DNA of 64,000 nucleotides from Bombardia bombarda (GCA_030512295.1 JAULSR010000005.1:2170001-2234000); one strand, 5' to 3'. Shown: positions 12,228 through 25,100, counted from the first letter of the stretch. The notes: generated by a model not told the origin, from the sequence alone. Translations and numbers: made by a program.

Positions 12228-14488
12228 ATGTCGCTCTTTGCATGGTGTAGCAGGCGCGCGGGAGGGTTGGCTATGCTGGTCCTGATCGCGCTCTCGTACT
12301 GGGTTATCTCAGGCGAACTCGAGGCTCAACGACATGGCTACAAATATCACTCAACAGACAGTCTTAGCGCGCCCAACTACAATCCGAAGGCCACGGGGTT
12401 CTGGGTCACCGTCTTCTCGTACTACTGCTTGTTGATCCACTTTCTGGTCTTCATGTTCCCCATCCGCTCGTCTTGGGCTGTCTACAGCATTACGAGAAGC
12501 CTCCGCAAGACCGCTCGCAGCAAGACCCTGAAGGACTTCAAGTTTGCCCACCGTCGCCGCGGCTCGTCCACCTCCTTGTCTAGCTCCGAGACCCTGACTT
12601 CGTCGCGCGACCTTGGCTCCTCCTCGAGTAGCGAGGCTGGAGACTTAGATCCTGAGCTCTACGCCGACGCAGACATTGCTCCCGACCGTGTCATCCACGC
12701 TATCATCATTCCCAACTACAAGGAGGAGAACGACACGCTCAGAGAGACATTGGAGGTTCTGGCTTCGCACCCGCAGGCACGCAACACCTACGATGTAAGT
12801 TGGTTATTTTGTTCTGTATTTCGCATTTCAATTCCCTAGCGGCAATCTCGATCGCCTCAGACGCGCATTCGGGGGCGATTTCCCGATCAGGGGACACTCA
12901 ATCCACGGTTTGCGCGCCACGTATTTCACACCAAGCTAACGAAAGCGAACCAGGTCACTCTCGGTATGGAACAAAGAGAGCGTGAGGCAGAGACCAAAGC
13001 TGCTCATCTCATCAGTGAATTCTCCAAGAAGTTTCGGTCAATGGATTACACAATTCACCCCTCGGACATTCCTAACGAAGTCGCTGGCAAGGGAAGCAAT
13101 GTTGCCTGGGCGGCTCGGAAACTGAGCGAAAAATACGCGATTGGGCAACGCAAGGACGTAATCGTCACTGGCATTGATGGTATGCACCCCTTTTCGGAGC
13201 AGCTTGAACATGGTTACAAGCTTATTTCCGGCCTGAGTGTGGACGCCGTGATTCGCTAACAACCCCTGCCTAATGTAGCTGATAGCCACCTTTCCTCCAA
13301 TTACTTCGCTCTGGTCACCACCATGCACGTAGCCTATCCCGAGACCGCCAACACAACGCTCTACTCGGCCCCCATCATCTTCGACAGAAATGCTCACAAT
13401 GTTCCCGCTGTTGTACGCGTCGCCGATGTCATGTGGTCCGCTGCCGGCATGTCAGGACTGTACGAAGGCTCAACCACCGCTCCGCCCACATCTGTCTATT
13501 CGCTCTCGCTCGAATTGGTCGATAGAGTCGGTGGCTGGGACTGCGACTCTGAGGCTATTGGTGAGGATTTGCACATGTACCTGAAGTGTTTCTTTGCTCT
13601 CAATGGCAATTTGACCGTGAGGACTGTTCTGAGCCCCGTCAGCCAGACGAATGTTACCGGTGGTGGCCATGGCAAGGGAGTTATTGGCATCATTGCCGAC
13701 ATCCGCGCCCGATACAAGCAGGCAATGCGCCACATGTGGGGTGCCTTGGATACTGGCTTCGCTATCAGGAAATTTGCGGAAGTCTGGCAGGAGAGGAAGC
13801 ACACTTCCAGGGCCTTCAGACCTCTTCACACGACCTCGTAAGCTTTTTATCTCGTCCAGCTTTGGATTTTGGGTATAACTAATATGTTTCTTGCAGTGGC
13901 AATGCTTCCGATACCTATATCCCTGAAAGCCAGATTGATGGTGTGGATATGGAGGCTGCCCCCGAGAGCGGTATCTTCTCTGACGTCACCACCGATACTC
14001 TCAAGGACCTGGACTATAAGCGCATCTTCTACCTCTTCCATCGTCTTTTCGAGGCCCACTTCCTACCGGTTCAAATGACCATCCTCATCCTTTCGTCCAC
14101 AATCTTCCTCTGGGTCACTGAGGGTACTCCTGATGTTCATGGAATCTCCTGGATCTACCCAATCTGCAATGTCCTCCGAACCCTCGGCTTTTTGGAAGTT
14201 GCCCTGTTCCTGTTCCTGTACGAGAAGTTCCACGAGATCTGCGTCGAGACTCGGGAGAGAGAAATGAGCGACGCCGGCCTCACCAAGGGCATGCACTTTT
14301 CGCGCCGTGAGGTCAAGACGAACTACATTGATTATGTCATGGTTCCGCTTGTGGCCCCCATATTCGGCTCTATCCCTTGCGCATATGCTCAAATATGTCA
14401 TTTCTGGACCTTGGACCTGGTGTACACGGTCAGCAAAAAGGTAACTCGAAGGAGAGGGAAGTCGCTGTCTGCCACCGCGATGGTATAG
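12228..14488 (+). CDS. Multi-pass membrane glycosyltransferase, family 2-like
   Basis: Four exons: 12228-12794, 12954-13179, 13279-13837 and 13897-14488, about 647 residues. Two N-terminal membrane segments (GGLAMLVLIALSYWVIS and the FWVTVFSYYCLLIHFLVFMF stretch) precede a Ser-rich linker. The catalytic part begins with HAIIIPNYKEEN (about 157-168), a typical GT2 nucleotide-binding start. D264 and D266 in GIDADSHL are the DxD-type metal/UDP-sugar site, EAIGEDLHMYLK supplies the catalytic acid ED motif, and Q412, R415 and W418 (QAMRHMW) resemble the QxxRW motif of processive GT2 enzymes. Three or more C-terminal membrane helices follow. The DxD codon pair is split by the second intron, and the join is unambiguous. 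This is a conserved fungal family; donor sugar and product are not known to me. A further intron after VSKK (donor-like GTAACT at about 14440) is possible, so the last 15 residues are less certain. Confidence 0.85.
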
Positions 14489-17400
14489 CACTTCGAAACG
14501 TTTTACGACTGTTATTAATACATGTGCGCAACTTCTATTACGCCCCTTCGATTCTCTTGGACTCGGTGTAGTCTCGACGATAATGAGACGACGGACTCGA
14601 AAACTACACCGCCAGAGTCCAACCTTTTTTTCTTCGCTTCTACGCATTCACTTTTTATTCGACCGAGGAGACGGGCGCATTTATTTGGCCCGTTGCTTGC
14701 GCCTATTCAAACTTGTACTTTTGGCACGGGAAAGCCGGCTTCGTCGTGAGGCGCCCGGGCGTGTGTAATTAACTTAAAGAGGACATGATGTTGATATGCA
14801 TGGCATGGCATCGGCATTTGGCATCTAGATTTGGGGGTTTGACTTGTTTTCACACTGGAGTTTGGAGCAGGGGAGACGTTATACCGCAGGGAGATATCAT
14901 ATGGATGATATCCCGCCTGCTGGCATCATTCGCTTATAAAGAAACGCAAGAGATGGAGTCAACGCATGGGCGCGCGTACTGCCCGTATGGGGTGGAGGAA
15001 AAGCAGAGACGGCCGAGTCGAGAGAGGAAGAGAAGGGGAGGATTGCGACAGAGGGGCAGCTGTTTTTTTGTCCTAACCTGAGGGGGGTGGGCTATCCCAA
15101 GCGGACAGACACTACGACGACGACGACGATGACGGAGAGAAGGGGCTTTCGCGGTTGAGAAGGCGAAGGCCAAAGAACCACACCTAATATCTTCTAGCCC
15201 CTAATATCTAATCACTGTATATAGACTGGGAGCGTTTTTGACTGGCGGCTCCGGCATGGAAGAAGATGAGTGAGGGAGGAAAAGAGGGAATGGCTTTGGA
15301 GCTTAGATGATGAAAGGGAGTCACGGCGCGCGCGCATGGATAAAAAAAAACGGCAAGGCAGGCAGGCAGGTGTAGGTCTGGTCGCGTTTCCGATATATAA
15401 CGCGCGACATTCACATCCGGGCCTGCCACAATCAAGGCTTTTTAGTTTAAGAGGACTCTTAGATTTATCTTGCATTGCCCTCCTCCTAGATAGGAGACCT
15501 TTTTATCTATGCATCATTGGCGTAGTCAAAGAAATTCAGCACGCTCGCTTTGACCTGCAGTGTTTGCAGATTTATCCATCTACCAGTTCTAATTTTGTGT
15601 CTTTTTTTTCTTGTTCTTGTTACAAGATTTGTCACTGTGGTAGCCTTTGACCAGCACAGGATTCCAATTGGCAGTGACATTAGATTGCCGGGCAGATATC
15701 GGACAATTAATTGAGCTCACACATTTCACACTGGGTAGGTAGGTATTATTCCGCCCGCTGCATTATTGTTACATTGTCGCCAATCCAAGGCGGTAAAGCA
15801 CATGAAAGTTGCGTTGTACTTACTTGCCAAGGGGTTTTGCATCGTAGTGTCTTTCGGAGATAAACAAGCAAAAAGAATAATAGTGTCCAGGTTAGCAAGT
15901 AAGTATAGTAAGTAGTTCCTTAGTGGGAAAAGAAAAGACGATACATGACATGATGACGTCCTGTTTGCCTCATCCGCGCATGGCCAAGAAAGCCGCGTAT
16001 GCTTTTTTCCTTTATGTTTTTTTTTTTTGCCGTTTTCTCTATACAATGGTCATGTTCATCTCCAATTGTATTTTTTTTTCTTTCCCGATCTTAGCTAAAT
16101 ATTGGCAGTAATGGGGTCAACTCTCACACCGCGCTACGTATGTCTGGCCAGGCACCAGCGGTGCATTCTTCTCCTGCGGGTATTTCTTCCAGCGATTGGG
16201 ATTTCATGTCCAATCAATTATGTCTTTGGCTGGTTGGCAGGTACTGTATGCGTCAAAACCTCGTTGGTAAGAAAAGATTGCGGATAGAGCTGTTGTGGTT
16301 CCCGTCTGCAGTGATCTTTTGGTTATGTCTCCATACCTATTTCCGATGGTCAGTCAATTAGCAAAAAATGGGTGGTGGGTGGTGGGTGGTCATTTTCTAT
16401 GGTGCGATATGGGTTGTGTGAGCTGGGAGCTGTGAGTTTGAGAGTTGAGAGGGAGCTATGAGGGGGAAATCCGCCCCGCTGACCATGTGTTTGTTGGTTG
16501 TGAATTGTGCGGACTTGCATGGCTACCCCTTACCTTGGGCTTGTTACCTTGAACTAGTAGTACTGGCATTTAGGCACCTATATTATTTCTTGGACTTTGG
16601 GGCTATGTATGGTACTGCCAACGACACTTTGGTGTTGTGTACGTCGCAGTATTAATGGCTCCGAATGGGGGGTTGAACTGGGACCCCAGGTGGGCATGCG
16701 TTTGTTTATCGGTCATGCTGCTAGAATAGAGAAGTATTCGATGTAGAGGTGTTTTGTATGAATGGATGCGAGGTACTCTCGCCGTCACTGATCGAGTGTG
16801 TGGGGTTATTGGGCCGAAAAGGGGAGGTGGTTAGGTCGCTTTGATATCGAGGACGAGATACCAGTAACCTGCGACGAAGAGGTACATATAGATAAAGAAA
16901 GGTTGCGTCATATTCCGGGGACTTTGCCAATTGAAACATTACGTAGAGAACCGCAAGTGTTGGTACATGCAATATACGGTGCTATTCCTATATACTCATT
17001 ATAATGGATGAGAAGTTACGCACACTTGTGCAAAATTCAAGTTGATCGAGGTAGGGCACAGGACGACTTCATCAATGGTCTGAGAGGAAGGTGGTGTCGA
17101 GTCTCGACATGACGGGGCATCTGTAGTCTCTAGATTCCGTCATCACTCAACTAATCCGCGGGCCTTCACAACTTCTGGCACCATCAGCATACGATGATGG
17201 CATATCCTTGGCCAGAGCCATCAAGATATACCGAGAATATGATATCCAAGGGGCGGGCTGAGAGACGTGGCTGAGATACCTTATGATCTCAACAATATTT
17301 GCACAAGTTAAAACAAGCATGAGTCTGGCATTACTTACCTACATGACAATGCAGCCATGTGCATTCAAATGAAACGGCTTGCCTCTGAACCTGCTCAGTC

Positions 17401-17777
17401 TTGTATGCCCCGCAAAACCCATCTCTTCCCGAAAGCCCTCGGATCTTGAGTCACGGGCGACCAATCACAATTCGTCCCGGGCCGGGTTCTTGCAGTATAA
17501 GTCAACTCTGGTTTGACTTCGACGGCTTGGCCCATGATGCTGTGCTCAAAAGGTCCGATATGAGAGCGGTAGAGATGAAAAGCCAATGTTTGTCTCCGAA
17601 GACGAACAGGAAGCTAGCAATAGACAGGCAGCTATAAAGGACTTGAGATGTCAAGCACTTTGTCCCATCTCTCTCCCCTCAGTATATCGCAGCATCGTCA
17701 AACTTCGCCATCACGACAGGCAGACAAGAACATAGCTTCGTTCGGCAACTAGGATAGATAGCTTGTCTACCACCACC
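14489..17777. other. 3.3-kb intergenic region, no supported gene
   Basis: Many short frames, none recognisable. Contains T-rich runs around 15600 and 16015-16080 and a GGTGGGT-type tandem repeat at about 16370-16390. Includes the 3' flank of the glycosyltransferase gene and the promoter of the DJ-1/PfpI gene. Confidence 0.5.
16370..16390 (+). repeat. Short tandem repeat, GGTGGGT-type
   Basis: Three consecutive GGTGGGT-like units after a run of A, read directly. G-rich on the plus strand. No gene nearby. Confidence 0.8.
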
Positions 17778-18683
17778 ATGGCCACATCCGACTCCCGCAA
17801 GACGGTGCGCATCGGCGTCTTCATCCCGACAGAAGCCCAGCTGCTGGACACGGCGTGCATTGATGTATTCGGCTCCATGAGCTACGAATATCAGTCGGGC
17901 CTCTCCTACATGATCCCCGAGACCATATATAGCCTGGCGCCCAGTGTGTCAATCTCTTGTGAGCCAAGCCCGACTCGCTATCCGTCTGAAATGTGTAAAC
18001 TGTGATGCTAACTCCAGAGGCAAAAGACATCAGCACGATCAAGCCGGGTGAGCTCATCAGACTGACGGGAAGCATGAAGGTCGCTTGCACCCATCACCTG
18101 TCCGACCCCGAGGTTCAGCCAGGCCAGCTGGACATCGTGCTGATCCCCGGGCCGGACCCGAGGACTGCTTGGGAGGCAGCCGTAACCGACTGGGTGGCAG
18201 GCCATGCCGCGACAGAGGGCACCGACATCCTGAGCGTGTGCAGTGGCATTTTCGTTTGCGGCGCGGCCGGGATCCTCAAGGGCAAGAAGGCCTGTGGACC
18301 ACGCGGTCTGCAGTCGCAGCTGAAGAAGCAGTTCGAAGATGTGACGTGGTTGGGGGACGAGCTGCGGTGGATCCAGGATGGAAATATCTGGTCTAGTGGT
18401 ACGGTATCCCCCTTTTTCTCTTCGAGAGTCTAGTCTTTGTCTTTCCAGAAGCTTCCCTGCCTTGCATTGCCCTGTCCTCTCCGAGTCCTGACCGACTGAC
18501 TGACACGTTCGCATGATAGGGGGAGTCACTAACGGGAATGACCTTGTGTCGGCATATGCTCGACAGAGCCACCACTTCCCGCGACCAGTTGTCGAGGTCG
18601 CCTTGGCAGCGACAGAGGTTGGAGACAGACCGCAGGAGTATGGACCGAGCAAGACACCCTTCTTCGCTCAGACGGCTGTGTGA
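17778..18683 (+). CDS. DJ-1/PfpI (class I glutamine amidotransferase-like) protein
   Basis: Three exons: 17778-17943, 18018-18398 and 18520-18683, about 236 residues. The first join makes SLAPKAKDISTIKPGELI; the second makes IWSSGGVTNGNDLVSAYARQ. KTVRIGVFIPTEAQLLDTAC is the first strand of the fold, DIVLIPGPDPRTAWE the second, and SVCSGIFVCGAAGILKGKKA is the nucleophile elbow, with C130 as predicted nucleophile. SSGGVTNGNDLVSAYARQ is the usual C-terminal motif of the ThiJ/PfpI subgroup. Fungal relatives include isonitrile hydratase-like enzymes and uncharacterised DJ-1 proteins; the substrate cannot be read from the sequence. The start at 17778 (ACCATGGCC) has a good context. A TTG-initiated extension to 17763 is unlikely. 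It is flanked by long gene-free DNA on both sides. Confidence 0.85.
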
Positions 18684-19713
18684 CAGCTGGCAAGCTGGTC
18701 ATGACGGAGAGCTCCTAGAGTATTGGGGGGAATTGGTTTGGGGGGGGGAGGGCGGTGGACTCTTCTTTTTTGTGGAATCATGCAGAGCTCTGCTGCAGAG
18801 CGTTGCTGCCCTGGCAACGGGCTCGCCTCTTGCAGGCATTTGCCTTGTTGAGCTTCGCAGAAACATTTTATGCTTTCCACCGGTGGCTATCCTTTATTCT
18901 CTGTCCCGGTGGACGATGCATTGAGTACCTATTAAGCAATGGTGAATCACTCAAGGAGATACTAAGGTGACCGTCTTATGAGTCAAAACTCCGCATTCGT
19001 CGTCTCGAAAAAAGCATGTGGTGACGACTGACAGCATCTGGGATGTGCCCAGATCAAAGAACGCGCCCAAGCGGCTTTCTTGAAGACAACCTAAGACGAA
19101 AGGCTTCTAGTGGTTGACGACTTCATTCGTGGAAGGTGGACTGTGGACCGTTGATGTGAATTAAAAATATACGAAATTAAACAAGAACGGTCGTTCTGGC
19201 GTAGAGTTCTGGCACCTGCCTCACCGTAAACTCGGCAACTGCGGTGTGGAATTTGCCTTCGCTGCCCTGGAACCCTTGCGGGAAGGCTGGAGAAACTGTC
19301 GGGTAGCGCTGGCGCCGAGCCGCTAGCGCTGCAACTTTTGAGCCGTCCTGATCCCAATTGGCCCCACTTGGTTGGCTAGGAAGCCTACTGAGGCTTATCG
19401 TCCAGCAGTTCACCCAGCATTTACTTTCTTATCGGTAAAAAAGTGTGGGGTTCCTCCAAAATTTTCTGGACTGGGAGCTTTTCGCTTGAAGTTTTTAGCG
19501 ATCCATCATCTATAGATCGAGTCTTCGCTCTTTCTCCTTCCTTCCATCTCCCCGAACCAGCACCTCTTCCAACCTAAAAACAAACTTTCTTCAGCCTGTT
19601 GCGCAAACCTCCCTCTCGACTTTTCCCGAGAGCCTTGATACCCGCGCAAACACTGCCCTCCATTTCGCAAAACATCTCCAACTATCACCAACAGTCGCAC
19701 TTCAAAAGTCATC
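18684..19713. other. Intergenic region upstream of the FKBP gene
   Basis: No supported gene; short frames on both strands only. The last 200 nt before 19714 are C/T-rich with short A runs, as expected for a fungal leader. Confidence 0.5.
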
Positions 19714-21362
19714 ATGTCTCCTCTTATGCCCGTCGCCGTCTATGGCCTTGAGGTCCCTCCTGGAGGGATCATGGTCCCCGCCGCCATTGAATTCCCCGCT
19801 ACGGTATGTTGGCCCAATTGATCAGATTTTTGGAGAAGCTTCCTCTTCAGTGTTGCTGGTTGGTGCCTGGAGCAAGGCTGGGTTTGGTTTGGCACTGTGT
19901 GCTAACAAAGTTCGTCCCAGATTCGCATCACCATGGCCGCGCTTGACCCCACCGCCGAGCCCGAGGCCGATGAGGAGGGCAACCTCCCCGCTGTTCCCCG
20001 CTCCACCCTCAAGATCATCAAGGCCAACGGCCCCATTGATGAGGATGATGACGAATACGACTCGCTCCTCGGCGACAGCGAGGATGGGTGCGGCGAGGAT
20101 CACGACCACGAGCACGAGCACAACGGGGGCCCCAGTGATCCTTCCAAGTCCAAGAGAGCTCGCCAGGAGGCTGCCATCAGAAAGTTGATCGCCGCCACCC
20201 AGGAAGAGTCTTCCGATGATGAGATGGAGGATGCTGAGTCCAAGCCCAAGAGCAAGAAGGGCAAGGCTAAGGCTGTCGCCGAGGAGGATGAGGAGTCTGA
20301 TGAGGAGTCTGATGAGGAGGAGGAGGACATCGACGTCAAGGACTACGTCGTGTGCACTCTGGACACCGAGCGGGTAAGATCTCACCTTTGCCTATTCGCG
20401 ACTGTCGCCTATTTACTAATACATGCCACAGAACTACCAGCAGACTCTCGACATTGTCATTGGTGAGGGCGAGCAGGTCTTCTTCGTCGTCTCGGGAACC
20501 CACACTGTTTACCTTACCGGTAACTACGTTGTACCTGACGTCGAGGAGGATTCCGATGACGAGTCGGATGATGAGGACTACGACCTCCCCCCCGGAATGG
20601 AGGGCGACTCTGATGATGAGAGCGACGAGCTCGATGGACTCGATGGCGCATCCCGCGTCGAGGAGATCGATACCGAGGAGGAGGAGGCGCCCAAGCTGGT
20701 CAAGGCCAAGAAGGGCAAGAACAAGCGCGCGGCTGAGGAGGAGGCTGAGAGCCTCGACGCCATGATCTCCAAGGAGGAGACCAAGCTCAGCAAGAAGCAG
20801 CAGAAGAAGCTCAAGAACAACAAGGGCGAGCCCGTTGTTGCCAAGGAGACCCTGTCCCCTGCCTCGGCCAAGGCCGACAAGAAGGTTCAGTTCGCCAAGA
20901 ACCTCGAGCAGGGTCCCACCGGCCCTGCTAAGGAGCAGGCTGAGAAGAAGGCCGCCGCCGCTCCCCCGGTCAAGATTGTCCAGGGTATCACCATTGACGA
21001 CCGCAAGGTCGGCGCTGGCCGGAACGTCCAGAACGGAGACAAGGTTGGCATGCGCTACATCGGAAAGCTCCAGAACGGCAAGGTCTTTGATTGTAAGTCA
21101 CCTCATGCAACCCGGGAACCATGTTTTTGATACTCGTTGCTAACACACCGCTTCAGCCAACAAGAAGGGTGCGCCGTTCTCCTTCAAGATCGGCAAGGGC
21201 GAGGTCATCAAGGGATGGGACATCGGTATCGCCGGCATGTCGGTCGGCGGCGAGCGCAGACTGACCATCCCTGCGTCCCTTGCCTATGGCAGCCGTTCCA
21301 TGCCCGGCATCCCTGCTAACAGCACGCTCATCTTCGACGTCAAGCTTTTGGAGATCAAGTAG
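19714..21362 (+). CDS. FPR4: Nuclear FKBP-type peptidyl-prolyl isomerase (Fpr3/Fpr4 type)
   Basis: Four exons: 19714-19803, 19921-20373, 20432-21092 and 21157-21362, about 469 residues. The N-terminal part (PVAVYGLEVPPGGI, then TMAALDPTAE and later DYVVCTLDTERNYQQTLDIV with VFFVVSGTHTVYLTGNYV) is the nucleoplasmin-like domain of fungal Fpr3/4. Long acidic Glu/Asp/Ser runs are interrupted by Lys-rich segments such as LSKKQQKKLKNNKG, which look nuclear/nucleolar. The last ~110 residues are a full FKBP domain: KVGMRYIGKLQNGKVFDSNK, then PFSFKIGKGEVIKGWDIGIA, then GMSVGGERRLTIP, AYG, and GIPANSTLIFDVKLLEIK. In yeast these enzymes isomerise histone H3 prolines and act as histone chaperones. FPR3 and FPR4 orthology cannot be told apart here, because most filamentous fungi have one gene. 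The last intron interrupts FDSN, and the join restores it. Confidence 0.93.
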
Positions 21363-22194
21363 AGGATGATTTCATCCCGACTTTCTCGCCCTGGACCACT
21401 CGCCCTTTCTCTGGGGCTGGTCTTACTGCGCGCCATCTCTTTATGGGATGCACTGCCAGTCACGATCTTGCATCACGTGTAATTTAACGGCTCTGGGTTT
21501 CCTTTGTTGGTTTTTGCTTTACTTTTTTATTGGTCTTATATCAGGGGCCTAATACCTGTCTGGGTCGCATGGGACGGTGGGTTGTATTATCCACCATGGG
21601 GTAATGGAGTCTATCTGACCTGCGCGCGGTCCACAAGGATCCGGTCTTGCTAGACACGGGAAGTGGGCGCTGTGAGACGGGATGACGAGGTCTGCATTGC
21701 ATGCGAAATGGCGAACTAAAATATATACTGGAGGGTTCTTCTTTTATGTCTGGTCATGTCTTTTTTGCAAGTGCAGTTTTCCAGATGCTCCAACTTGCCA
21801 AAGCCGACTCAAGCCTTTCATGTTTATCTTAGATATATATCTGACCATATACCTACCAATGTTTGATCCTTCCAGGAGGCTGTGTTGTGCACTTGCCCCT
21901 TGTCGGATGCAGTTGCCGTAAGTACCAAGTGCTGAGCGCTATGTTGTTACTCCTTCCCATTCATGGAAACCAAAGCTCTACATATTTGGGAAGGAGCCAT
22001 GTTGTGGCAGACCAAGCCGTCGTAAAACAAAGTCTGACCGGAGGATTAGGTCTCTGCACTTCTTCCTCTTCAGTCGGTCTGTCTGGTAACCGCTTTACTC
22101 CTGACCTTCGCTATCTTTTAGGAGCTCAATTATACAACACATACCCATGGTGTAGTATTATCGCGGCGATCAATGGACAGGGCCTCGGAGCGAC
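21363..22194. other. Intergenic region between the FKBP and kinase genes
   Basis: 3' flank of the FKBP gene, then probable promoter of the kinase. No supported coding region. The true 5' end of the kinase gene may lie in the last part of this stretch. Confidence 0.5.
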
Positions 22195-25100
22195 ATGAAG
22201 AGAAGGCTTTCCTTGGAGTCAAGTCACACGGGCGCCATCCTTCCAGGGCGCGAGCCCAGTCTTGACGTTGGGCAGTCGAGCACCTGCCCCTGCTCTCCTG
22301 CTCTTGTGGAACGGAACTCTCACTCTCATCGTCCATCCAAACTCCGTCGCCGAGGGTCCAGGCTAGTCTTGGCTCTCAAGTCAATGACCAACGTCGGTGA
22401 GTGCTGGCACCTGCAATCTACGGGTCTACGCCGCCGCCGCCGCCGTCTCGTCACTGACCAAAACTGCTGGACAGCTTCTTCTGCCGAGAGACCCATCGCC
22501 GAGCAGCCGGAAGCCATCCTTACACCACCAGTGAATTCTAAGACCAAGTCAATCTTTGCACAAGGCCTGAACAGGATGTCGTCGGCCCTGTTCCGGGCTC
22601 CGCTGCTCGAGCCCACGGTGATCCATCGAACAGTTCCCAAGACCAGGCCGTCGCTGCCACAGACATTCCAGCATGCGGACAAAAAGAAGGCACCCAACGA
22701 TGCGCCCAGGCAGTTTAGCTCTAACGTGTCCAACTCCATCACAGAGTCCAGCAAGACCGACAGCAATACCAACAGCAATACCAACAGCAATACCAACAGC
22801 AGCAATTCAGGTAAGCCCGACGAGTCGACGGCCCAAACATCGCTGGACTCCAAGTTCCCGGCGGGGACATCTTCGGGAAACAATGCCCATAACAAGGACG
22901 ACAGCGACAACATCAACCCGCAGGTCGGCGCCATGAACCGCCGCAAGAACCCATTCACAGCATGTTCCAGTCCAGATAGCAACCTGACGACGATCCAAGA
23001 GACAGCGCTCGATCAGACCGCACCTAGCGTGCTCACGGTCGAGCGCGCTGCCGCGACCAAGATATACCTTGAGACATATTTCAACGAGCTGCTCAACAAG
23101 CCCAGCCCGCGGGCCCATCGTTTCCGGCAGTTCCTGGTTGACATGTCCAGCTACGGCGGGGGGCAGCAGGGCGGCCTTGACCCAGCCGAGTTGGATGCGG
23201 CGCGCCTCCGCTTTTGGCAGCGCGAGAGCGAGCATCTGCGAGAAACCCGCGTCATGAAGGCCCGGAGCATCCGCGCCTTGGCTGCGCAGCGCGGCACACC
23301 TGAGGCCTGCTTGGTGAATGACTACGAGGTGATCAAGATCCTGGGTAAAGGCAGCTTTGGGGTGGTGAGACTTGTGCGTGAGAAGCCACGAAGAGATTCA
23401 CGAACAGGTGGTGGCAGAAATGGTGCCAGGGACGGGTGGTCGGATGGGGAGAGAAAGCAGGTGTATGCCATGAAGGTGATTCGCAAGTCGGACATGCTGC
23501 GTACCAGCCAGGAGGGCCATCTGAGAGCGGAGAGGGATTTTCTCATTGCATCGGGAGGCAACAGATGGTATGTTTGAGGTTTCGTCCCCGTTTTTCTCCT
23601 CACTCACACATGTGACAGGTAGAGGGTTTGTTTTACTGACAGGATTGACACAGGATCGTGCCGCTTATCGCCAGTTTCCAGGATGCGGCGAATTTATATC
23701 TGGTGATGGAGTACATGCCTGGAGGGGACTTTTTGGGGCTTCTGATCCGTGAGAATACGCTGCACGAGTCGGTGGCACGCTTTTATATCGCTGAGATGAT
23801 TGTCTGTGTCGAGGCGGCACACGCTCTGAAGTGTATCCATCGTGATATCAAGCCCGACAATTTTCTCATCTCGGCATCGGGGCATCTCAAGATCAGCGAC
23901 TTCGGACTGGCATTTGACGGGCACTGGTCTCATGATACGGGCTACTACAACCATCACCGATACAGTCTTTTGAGCAAGCTAGGGATCAATGTTGAGGGCG
24001 ATAGTCAGGACAAGTCGGAGGGCCGTAGTCTGCAGGCGACGGTCAAGTGGACGAGCGGTGTCTCGACGGGCATTGAGAAGCACGAAAAGAAGAATGCCGA
24101 TGACAGCGAGCCCTTGCTGAACTGGCGAAACCGTTGTGGCAACCGCACCGCTGCCATGAGTGTTGTTGGCACGAGCCAGTACATGGCGCCCGAGGTGGTG
24201 GAGGGCAAGAAGTACGATGCCAGATGCGATTAGTGGAGCATTGGGGTCATTCTGTATGAATGTCTATACGGCCATACGCCCTTTCTGGCAGAGGAGGGTC
24301 GTCAAATGACGAAGCAGAACATCTTGGTAAGTCGATCGCTCAAGGGATCATAGAATGGCAGCATCTGACTGATATCCGCACCGCGTAGAAACACAAGGAA
24401 ACATTTGGCTTTCCGACCCGGCCGGCCGTGTCTTCGAGATGCCAGCATTTGATTGCTTCGCTCATTCAAGACAAAGAGAACCGTCTATGCTCAAAGCGTT
24501 ATCGCTTTAAGGATCTCGTGTCGGGATCATCGACGTCCAACTCACCACCAGGAGGAAGAAGCGCACACCAAGGTGGCGGCGTGAACGGCAGCACTGGCCG
24601 CTCAATGGGCGGCCTGAAGAGTCCTGGAGGGCCCCGCGACTTTGCCGGCCGTTATGTATTCCCCCAGGATGCCGAGGATATCAAGTCACACAGGTGGTTC
24701 AAGGGGGTACCTTGGGAACGACTTCACGAAGTCGATCCGCCTCATGTGCCCCAGCTCTGTTCCGTGGACGACACGCACTACTTTGACGAGGACGATGAGA
24801 TAAGCGACTGGAGCGACAGCGAGACGTCCGAGTCGGAGCAGCAGAAGGATGTGCAAGGTCATTTTAACCCGAACCCGACTCCGTACCCGAGCCCGCCGCT
24901 CGCGCCGCAGCGTTTGCCATGTCTACCGTGCCAACCATGCCAACCACAAGTGCTTCATCCATGCCAGCCACCAAATGCTAGTGACTACTTTGCTCAACAA
25001 CAAGTCCGTGTTGAGGCAGCCTTACACACGCACAAGACACCTACCGTTGCTGCAGCTGCTGGCGATACACGCTCGCCGCACGCCATTGCGAAGGAAGACG

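Noticed and set aside
19822..20385. 187-codon minus-strand Leu/Ile-rich frame
   Set aside because: Complement of the acidic Glu/Asp codons of the FKBP gene, hence the false Leu/Ile/Val richness.
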